Source: HB2-32-21 sp040235495 (GTDB lineage: Bacteria; Pseudomonadota; Gammaproteobacteria; Pseudomonadales; Porticoccaceae). Taken from it: 10,004 nt of DNA. Positions 6,248-10,004 of the stretch are shown in pieces; position 1 is the first letter of the stretch, and each line of letters opens with the position of its first letter. The position numbers and the translations under genes are program-made. Below the pieces are notes generated by a model. It had not been told where the DNA came from and made no database searches. It was given only the letters and a program-made list of their open reading frames with translations. The DNA lies in NCBI GenBank assembly GCA_040235495.1, contig JBECKV010000036.1, positions 1-10,004 of the forward strand, read 5' to 3'.

Positions 6248-6982
6248 ATGGCAACGCTTGGTTTTCTCGAAACCGATACGCTTTACCCGGAGCTGCTCCC
6301 CGACTATGGCTCCTATGGCCGAATGTTCGCCCGCTTTTTCGGCCGGCTGGACGCGGATTTGCGCTATCGCTACTACCAGGCGCGGCAGGGCGAGCTGCCG
6401 TTACATCCCGATGAATGCGATGCCTTTCTGATTACCGGCTCCAGGGCCGGCGTCTACGACAGGCTGCCCTGGATCGGCCCGCTCCGGTCCTGGATCATGG
6501 ACTTCCACGAACGCGGTGCCAAAATCATCGGCATCTGCTTCGGTCACCAGATCATCGCTCACAGCCTCGGCGGCCACGCCGGCAAAAGTCCTAAAGGCTG
6601 GGGTCTGGGCCTGCACAGTACCGCAATAAAATCGACGCTGTTCGAGTGCTTTTCGGAAAACTGTCGCTGGTCGGAACACGATGAAGCACCGCAGCAACTG
6701 CGCCTGCTGTATAGCCATCAGGACCAGGTTGAGCGCCTGCCCGCTGGCGCCGAGCTGCTGGCCGGCAGCGACTTCTGCCCCTATGCCGCCTTCCGGATTG
6801 ATCGACGCATCATGTCCTTCCAGGGCCACCCGGAATTTACCCCGGCTTACCTGCAACGCCTGCTCCAGCGGCGGATCGAAGTCATTGGCAGGGAAAAGTA
6901 CGAACAGGCCATCGCGTCACTGACGCTGGAAAATGACGCCAGCGCCGTGGGAACCCTGCTACTGGATTTTATTTATTCCTGA
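6248..6982 (+). CDS. Class I glutamine amidotransferase-like protein, stand-alone
   Basis: A 244-residue single-domain protein of the class I (triad) glutamine amidotransferase fold. The nucleophile elbow is GICFGHQIIAHSLGG with C97. The His-Glu part of the triad is H194/E196 in SFQGHPEFTPAY. An oxyanion-type segment FLITGSRAGVYD is at about 60-71. The fold hydrolyses glutamine or gamma-glutamyl compounds. With no synthetase domain or partner gene nearby, it may act on a free gamma-glutamyl substrate or be an uncharacterised GMP-synthase-like GATase (YfeJ type). The substrate cannot be told from the sequence. It is divergent from rapA across a 175-bp gap. The Shine-Dalgarno sequence is poor (AGG 13 nt away), and a TACAAT at 6236-6241 lies so close that the transcript could be leaderless. 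It converges on the acetyltransferase gene, with 24 bp between stops. Confidence 0.85.
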   Translation: MATLGFLETDTLYPELLPDYGSYGRMFARFFGRLDADLRYRYYQARQGELPLHPDECDAFLITGSRAGVYDRLPWIGPLRSWIMDFHERGAKIIGICFGHQIIAHSLGGHAGKSPKGWGLGLHSTAIKSTLFECFSENCRWSEHDEAPQQLRLLYSHQDQVERLPAGAELLAGSDFCPYAAFRIDRRIMSFQGHPEFTPAYLQRLLQRRIEVIGREKYEQAIASLTLENDASAVGTLLLDFIYS

Positions 6983-7000
6983 AAACCGCGCACCGCGCGG
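6982..7000 (-). terminator. Possible weak intrinsic terminator after the GNAT gene
   Basis: Read on the minus strand, CCGCGC-GGT-GCGCGG is a 6-bp all-GC stem with a 3-nt loop, followed by TTTT. It starts 6 nt after the acetyltransferase stop, in the 24-bp gap between two convergent genes. The T-run is short, so efficiency is uncertain. On the plus strand it is not followed by T's. Confidence 0.45.
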
Positions 7001-7006
7001 CCAGCG

Positions 7007-7258
7007 CTAGAGAAAGCGCCGCACATACCAGCAACTGGCTTCAATGCGCAGGTTTTGCGCGCGTGCCCAGGCCAGGGCTGCGCGCACCAGCTTTTCGGCG
7101 ACACCCCGGCCGCGCAGGGCGTCGGGGACGAAGGTGTGGTTAAAGTCGATGCCCTGCCCGGATAAGCGATAATCAACCACTGATTCATGGCCATCGACCA
7201 CCGCGACAAAACGCTGTCGCTCCGGCTGGTGTCTGACCACCACGTTTTGAGTATTCAT
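7007..7258 (-). CDS. Small GNAT-like N-acetyltransferase (YjdJ/Acetyltransf_CG type)
   Basis: An 83-residue mini-GNAT protein. It shows VVRHQPERQRFVAVVDGHES, then a VVDYRLSGQGIDFNHTFVP strand pair. The acetyl-CoA loop follows as PDALRGRGVAEKLVRAAL (about 45-62), then ARAQNLRIEASCWYVRRF. This matches the short GCN5-related family that includes E. coli YjdJ and human GTLF3/NATD1-like proteins. Acetyl-CoA binding is inferred from the R-G-x-G loop; the acceptor is unknown. The ATG at 7258 lies 1 nt after the TAG of the upstream AhpD-like gene (TAGCATG), so termination-reinitiation coupling is likely. A longer in-frame start at 7288 would overlap that gene by 29 nt and adds residues not typical of the family. 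Confidence 0.85.
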   Translation of the reverse strand: MNTQNVVVRHQPERQRFVAVVDGHESVVDYRLSGQGIDFNHTFVPDALRGRGVAEKLVRAALAWARAQNLRIEASCWYVRRFL

Positions 7259-7259
7259 G

Positions 7260-7832
7260 CTAGCGTCCCATGCCATAGAATTCGTCATTGGGCCGCATGC
7301 TGGTCAGATTCGCCATGCGGTTGGACAGGCAGAAAAAAGCGCTGATACCGCCAATATCCCAAATGTCTTCATCGTCAAAACCGTAGGATCGTAGAATTTC
7401 AAAATCCTCATCGCCGATGGTCGCCGACTCCTGACTCACCTTGATGGCAAAATCCAGCATGGCGCGCTGTCGCGGGCTGATATCGGCCTTACGGTAATTG
7501 ATCGCCAACTGGTCCGCGAGCAGGGCATTTTTGGCGACAATCCGCAAAATGGCGCCGTGGGCGACGACACAGTAATGACACTCGTTACCGCCACTGACGG
7601 CCACCACCACCATTTCCTTTTCAGCCTTGGTGAGATTGCTCTCGCGCAGCATCAGCGCATCGTGCATGGCAAAGAAAGCCCGGCACTCGTCGGGGCGATG
7701 GGCCAGGGCCAAAAATACATTGGGAATAAAGCCGGTCTTTTCCTGAACCTTGAGCACCATCTCGCGGAGGTCATCCGGCAACTCGTCCACCTTCGGGACG
7801 GGAAAACGACTAATGGGTTTATTGCTGGACAC
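7260..7832 (-). CDS. AhpD-like / carboxymuconolactone decarboxylase-family peroxidase-related protein
   Basis: A 190-residue all-helical AhpD-fold protein. The redox motif is E84-C85-H86-Y87-C88 with H92, in GGNECHYCVVAHGAILR. The N-terminal ISRFPVPKVDELPDDLRE and KTGFIPNVFLALAHRP, and the C-terminal DEDIWDIGGISAFFCLSNRMAN, are characteristic of the 'uncharacterised peroxidase-related enzyme' subgroup. The CxxC and His suggest thiol-based peroxide reduction; this is inferred, not shown. The start is GTG at 7832, preceded by a strong GGGAGG 5 nt away. The reading frame stays open for 48 more codons upstream, but those run across glpE and have no family similarity. It follows glpE by 29 nt and is nearly fused to the GNAT gene, suggesting an operon. 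Confidence 0.88.
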   Translation of the reverse strand: MSSNKPISRFPVPKVDELPDDLREMVLKVQEKTGFIPNVFLALAHRPDECRAFFAMHDALMLRESNLTKAEKEMVVVAVSGGNECHYCVVAHGAILRIVAKNALLADQLAINYRKADISPRQRAMLDFAIKVSQESATIGDEDFEILRSYGFDDEDIWDIGGISAFFCLSNRMANLTSMRPNDEFYGMGR

Positions 7833-7837
7833 AGTTG

Positions 7838-7843
7838 CCTCCC
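7838..7843 (-). promoter_or_regulatory. Strong ribosome-binding site for the GTG start of the AhpD-like gene
   Basis: GGGAGG on the minus strand, 5 nt before GTG at 7832. It decides the start over the long open frame that continues upstream through glpE. Confidence 0.7.
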
Positions 7844-7861
7844 GACGACCGATTGTATTGC

Positions 7862-8164
7862 TCAGTGTTGTGCCGCCCAGGCGACATAGCCACCATCCAG
7901 GCTGTAGACCTCGTGAAAGTCTTCGCCGGCCAGGAACGCCGCGACATTCTGACTGGAGTGGCCATGGTAACAACACACCACCAGTGGTTGGGTTTTATCC
8001 GCGGAATCGAGAAAAGCCCGCAGATTGGCGTCATTCAAGGGTCGAGCGCCGGGTATGTGCCCGGCCGCAAAGGACGCGGCATCGCGAATATCCACCACCT
8101 GCGCGCCACGTTGCGCTGCCATGGTCTTGAAATCAGCGAGATTGAGACGTTGCCATCGAGCCAT
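7862..8164 (-). CDS. glpE: Single-domain rhodanese (thiosulfate sulfurtransferase), GlpE-like
   Basis: A 100-residue rhodanese close to E. coli GlpE (108 residues). It moves sulfane sulfur from thiosulfate to cyanide or a thiol acceptor such as thioredoxin. The protein reads VDIRDAASFAAGHIPGA (24-40), an LNDANLRAFL segment, and the active loop CCYHGHSSQN, with the catalytic cysteine expected at C65 as in GlpE (MCYHGNSS). It ends VYSLDGGYVAWAAQ. An extra cysteine, C64, sits beside the catalytic one. In E. coli glpE belongs to the glycerol-phosphate regulon; here no glp gene is near. It lies between ppnP and the AhpD-like gene. The ribosome site is weak (AGGGA, about 11 nt away), so the gene may depend on upstream translation. 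Confidence 0.9.
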   Translation of the reverse strand: MARWQRLNLADFKTMAAQRGAQVVDIRDAASFAAGHIPGARPLNDANLRAFLDSADKTQPLVVCCYHGHSSQNVAAFLAGEDFHEVYSLDGGYVAWAAQH

Positions 8165-8274
8165 TATTACAGTTTCCCTGACTGTGTTTCACCACCCGCC
8201 CGTTCATCGCCCGCCAGATCACCCCCGACGGATCATTTCCCAGCGGGTCACTGCCCGGCCGATTATCACTCAGC

Positions 8275-8290
8275 GCCCCAAAAGCGGGGC
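8275..8290 (-). other. Stem-loop just after ppnP, not a clear terminator
   Basis: Minus-strand GCCCC-GCTTTT-GGGGC begins 2 nt after the ppnP stop codon. The T's are in the loop rather than after the stem, so a standard intrinsic terminator is not supported. It could act as a processing or mRNA-stability element between ppnP and glpE, or be incidental. The remaining spacer (8165-8274) holds nothing else I can name. Confidence 0.35.
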
Positions 8291-8292
8291 CT

Positions 8293-8574
8293 CTAGCCAT
8301 AGGTACAAAGATAAGCGGTATCCTCCGCCACCCGCAAATCAAAGGACTGCCCGGCCGCCACCTCGAAACCTTCACCTGGCCGGTATGCGCGCCAGTCATT
8401 TTCATCCGGGAGTTTGACGGTCAGGACGCCACTCACCACCGTCATCGATTCCCGTTCACTGGCGCCAAAGGTATATTCACCGGGAGCCATGACGCCCACC
8501 GTTGCCGGCAGGGTAGCGGTCTGAAAACCGATGGACTTTACCTTGCCGTCGTAATATTCGTTTACTTTAAACAT
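8293..8574 (-). CDS. ppnP: Pyrimidine/purine nucleoside phosphorylase PpnP (YaiE)
   Basis: A 93-residue cupin-fold protein very close in pattern to E. coli PpnP/YaiE (94 residues). It has NEYYDGKVKSIGF at 5-17, VGVMAPGEYTF at 26-36, ESMTVVSGVLTVKLPD at 42-57, and a C-terminal SFDLRVAEDTAYLCTY. PpnP phosphorolyses many nucleosides (uridine, adenosine, guanosine, inosine, thymidine and others) to the free base and ribose-1-phosphate, and so feeds nucleotide salvage. Length, start and end all match the family, and GGCAGGA lies just before the ATG. It follows the histidine phosphatase by 98 nt and precedes glpE by 128 nt on the same strand. Co-transcription is possible, but the gaps leave room for separate control. 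Confidence 0.93.
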   Translation of the reverse strand: MFKVNEYYDGKVKSIGFQTATLPATVGVMAPGEYTFGASERESMTVVSGVLTVKLPDENDWRAYRPGEGFEVAAGQSFDLRVAEDTAYLCTYG

Positions 8575-8642
8575 CCGTCCTGCCTGTTGGTTTATCTCGC
8601 CACCGCGGTTACTTCAGGGCGAGAGCTTCTTTGATCGGCCAC

Positions 8643-8693
8643 CCGTGCCGTTTTCTAGATCCGTGCTGTTTTCTAGAGATGATCCGTGCGGTT
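8643..8693. repeat. Short imperfect tandem repeat (CCGTGCnGTT units) at a gene 3' end
   Basis: CCGTGCCGTTTTCTAGAT (8643-8660) is followed directly by CCGTGCTGTTTTCTAGAG (8661-8678), which matches at 16 of 18 positions. A third partial unit, CCGTGCGGTT, is at 8684-8693. The third unit and part of the second lie inside the last codons and stop of the histidine phosphatase; the first is downstream. This looks like a local slippage duplication of the gene's 3' end. Confidence 0.65.
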
Positions 8694-9275
8694 AAGGAAT
8701 TTGATTTCCTGATCCACCAGACAAATTTCCGTGACCGAGGTATTGTGCATCATATAGTTGACCCATTTAGAGGCATCACGGTCGATCCAGTGGGACAGGG
8801 CGAAGGCAATCGCCAGGCCGTGGGCCACCACCACCAAATTCTCTCCCCGGTGCTGTTCACGCAATTCCTCGACGGCGCCGACAAATCGCCGGGTGACCTC
8901 ATAACGCGTCTCGCCGCCAGGCGCGCGATGATGCTCGTCTTCGATCACTGCCTGAATAAAGCCCAGGCCATTGCGCAACTCCTCGAAGCTCTTGCCTTCG
9001 TAGGCACCGGCGCCAAACTCCATTAGCCGCCGATCGGTTTTAACCGGGTGACCCCTGCGCGCCGCAATGCTTTCCGCCGTCAGCCGGGCGCGCTGCAGGG
9101 GGCTGGAGTAGATGGCGTGGATCTCGGGCATATAGTTATGGAAATACGCTCCCAGCCGGGCCCGCTGCTGCTCCCCCTTTTCGGTAAGCGCGGTATCGGT
9201 ATGTCCATGCCATACGTGATCGATATTGGCATGGGTTTCGCCGTGGCGAACCAGCATCAATCGGCCCTTGCTCAT
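8673..9275 (-). CDS. Histidine phosphatase family protein (phosphoglycerate-mutase-like)
   Basis: A 200-residue branch-1 histidine phosphatase. The signature is LMLVRHGETHAN with R10 and the phosphorylated H11. SSPLQRARLTAESI (about 57-70) supplies a further arginine, LMEFGAGAYEG gives the acid residue near E86, and VVVAHGLAIAF provides the second histidine, H152. The family includes cofactor-dependent phosphoglycerate mutases and many phosphatases such as CobC, GpmB-like proteins and SixA. At 200 residues it is nearer the phosphatases than GpmA, but the substrate cannot be named. The ATG at 9275 was chosen over a GTG at 9293 because GAAGG lies 4 nt before it. It is the first gene of the minus-strand run through ppnP and glpE. 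Short tandem repeats touch its stop codon. Confidence 0.9.
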   Translation of the reverse strand: MSKGRLMLVRHGETHANIDHVWHGHTDTALTEKGEQQRARLGAYFHNYMPEIHAIYSSPLQRARLTAESIAARRGHPVKTDRRLMEFGAGAYEGKSFEELRNGLGFIQAVIEDEHHRAPGGETRYEVTRRFVGAVEELREQHRGENLVVVAHGLAIAFALSHWIDRDASKWVNYMMHNTSVTEICLVDQEIKFLNRTDHL

Positions 9276-9364
9276 AGCACCTTCTCTAAACACTCACTCA
9301 TAATACCCGTCTCCGTCACTCCGGATTGCGGTAACCGCGTTAAATTTGTCTATGTCTTGATATT

Positions 9365-9392
9365 TTCGCAAAAAGCGGTACTCCATTATAAT
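9365..9392 (+). promoter_or_regulatory. Possible sigma70 promoter upstream of the Sel1-repeat gene
   Basis: TTCGCA (9365-9370, 4 of 6) and a perfect TATAAT (9387-9392) are spaced 16 nt apart. Initiation near 9399 would give a leader of about 200 nt to the ATG at 9603. The -35 is weak, so this is tentative. Confidence 0.35.
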
Positions 9393-9556
9393 GTCGGTCG
9401 CGATTTTCGCGGGCGGCATTATCACAAACTTTGATGCACTGTACAGCCGCGGTGACGCGTTTTCGGATTATCCACCAACGCCCACCCTAACCTACAGGAC
9501 CTACAGGAACCCGGGCTTTGGGCGATTGTCCATAAAGCAGCGCCCCGGTTGAATAC

Positions 9557-9585
9557 CAGACACGCTATTTGAACCCTCGTATAAA
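9557..9585 (+). promoter_or_regulatory. Possible proximal promoter of the Sel1-repeat gene
   Basis: CAGACA (9557-9562, 4 of 6) and TATAAA (9580-9585, 5 of 6) are spaced 17 nt apart. Initiation near 9592 would leave a leader of only about 11 nt, with no good ribosome site. It is an alternative to, or in addition to, the distal candidate. Confidence 0.3.
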
Positions 9586-9602
9586 AACCAAAGTAGAAAC
9601 TT

Positions 9603-10004
9603 ATGAAAACCCTGACTTTAATAAACCGCCGATACCTCTTGTGCCTGCTCCTGAGCACCCTCACCACACCGCCCGGCCTGGCTGCGTTACCCACCATCGA
9701 ACCGGCCACGCCAGGAACGAGCAGCCAGGCGCTATTTGCCAGCACCCTCGCCGCCGCCGAGGCCGGTGATAGCAAGGCCCAGGTAGAACTGGGAAGCATG
9801 TATCTCAAGGGTGAAAATACGCCGGTAAATTATCAGGAAGCGCTACGCTGGTATGAAAAGGCCGCGGATCAGGGTAACGCCAACGGCATGTTCAATATTG
9901 GCGTCATGCACGACAAGGGTTTTCATGTAGATCAGAACTTCGACGAAGCATTGAAGTGGTACCGGAAGGCAGCCGACCTCGACTTCCCCGAAGCAATTTA
10001 TAAC
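9603..10004 (+). CDS. Secreted Sel1-like repeat (TPR-like) protein, N-terminal part
   Basis: Open from ATG 9603 to the window end: 134 codons, no stop. Residues 1 to about 28 form a typical signal peptide, with a basic start (MKTLTLINRR), a hydrophobic core YLLCLLLSTLTT and a small-residue cleavage region GLAA, so export to the periplasm is likely. After a P/T/S-rich linker come Sel1-like repeats of about 36 residues. The first runs from AQVELGSMYLKGE to EALRWYEKAADQGNA. The second runs from GMFNIGVMHDKGF to EALKWYRKAADLDFPEA. Such repeats form alpha-solenoids used for protein-protein contacts; the specific role is unknown. The gene is divergent from the histidine phosphatase. C14 in the h-region lacks a proper lipobox, so I do not call it a lipoprotein. 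Confidence 0.85.
   Translation, partial: MKTLTLINRRYLLCLLLSTLTTPPGLAALPTIEPATPGTSSQALFASTLAAAEAGDSKAQVELGSMYLKGENTPVNYQEALRWYEKAADQGNANGMFNIGVMHDKGFHVDQNFDEALKWYRKAADLDFPEAIYN

Larger units (their letters stand above)
9276..9602. other. Intergenic region between divergent histidine phosphatase and Sel1-protein genes
   Basis: These 327 bp hold no recognisable gene. They contain a near-palindrome GCGGTAACCGC (9328-9338), and a symmetric ATTATAAT (9385-9392) that could serve as a -10 box on either strand. There is also a small stem CGCGA-TTT-TCGCG (9399-9411) and an exact 9-bp tandem repeat CCTACAGGA x2 (9491-9508). An ATG at 9391 opens a 53-codon plus-strand frame, but it has no ribosome site and no family I know. 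The region presumably carries promoters for both flanking genes. Confidence 0.6.

Noticed and set aside
7833..7976. 48-codon N-terminal extension of the AhpD-like protein
   Set aside because: It runs through glpE coding sequence in another frame; GTG 7832 has a strong GGGAGG site and the family similarity begins there.
1..10004. An undescribed multi-gene system (defence, secretion, biosynthetic cluster)
   Set aside because: Every chromosomal gene fits a known family, spacing is ordinary, and no cluster logic, phage gene, toxin-antitoxin pair or large unexplained region is visible.

Overview
The window reads as a stretch of gammaproteobacterial chromosome of moderately high GC. RapA/HepA, RNase AM (Rnm/YciV), SlyD, PpnP (YaiE) and GlpE all look like gammaproteobacterial versions of these proteins. 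A marine member such as a Cellvibrionales relative is possible, but that is inference. It encodes twelve chromosomal genes plus one insertion-sequence remnant, and I recognise a family for every one. No tRNA, rRNA, CRISPR array, prophage or defence island is visible.

Left edge (1-339): the right end of an IS5-family element, with the transposase C-terminus, a terminal inverted repeat ending GACCTTCC and an adjoining CTAA that fits a 4-bp target duplication. It lies beyond the 3' end of a minus-strand operon, next to a 21-bp direct repeat.

340-2105 (minus): an SprT-like metalloprotease gene, then a tightly coupled trio: an SlyD-type FKBP prolyl isomerase, a small GIY-YIG protein and a DUF2288 protein. 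Each start within the trio overlaps the preceding stop as ATGA. A good sigma70-like promoter lies just before slyD.

2230-6072: rnm (plus) and rapA (minus) converge and overlap tail to tail by 42 nt. Rnm is a PHP-domain phosphoesterase of RNA and pAp turnover. RapA is the Swi2/Snf2 ATPase that recycles RNA polymerase. This RapA starts at TTG and carries an acidic, low-complexity insertion of about 35 residues between the Walker A and DEAH motifs.

6248-6982 (plus): a stand-alone class I glutamine amidotransferase-like protein, divergent from rapA.

7007-9275 (minus): a same-strand run in transcription order: histidine phosphatase (phosphoglycerate-mutase-like), ppnP, glpE rhodanese, an AhpD-like peroxidase-related protein (GTG start) and a small GNAT-like acetyltransferase. 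A GC hairpin followed by TTTT lies after the last gene. The set looks like small-metabolite housekeeping and stress functions. No single pathway is evident.

9276-10004: an intergenic region with promoter-like elements and short repeats, then the start of a secreted Sel1-repeat protein cut by the window end.

I found no convincing undescribed system. The points most worth a second look are the RapA insertion, the ATGA-coupled trio, the rnm/rapA overlap and the 9294-9602 intergenic region.
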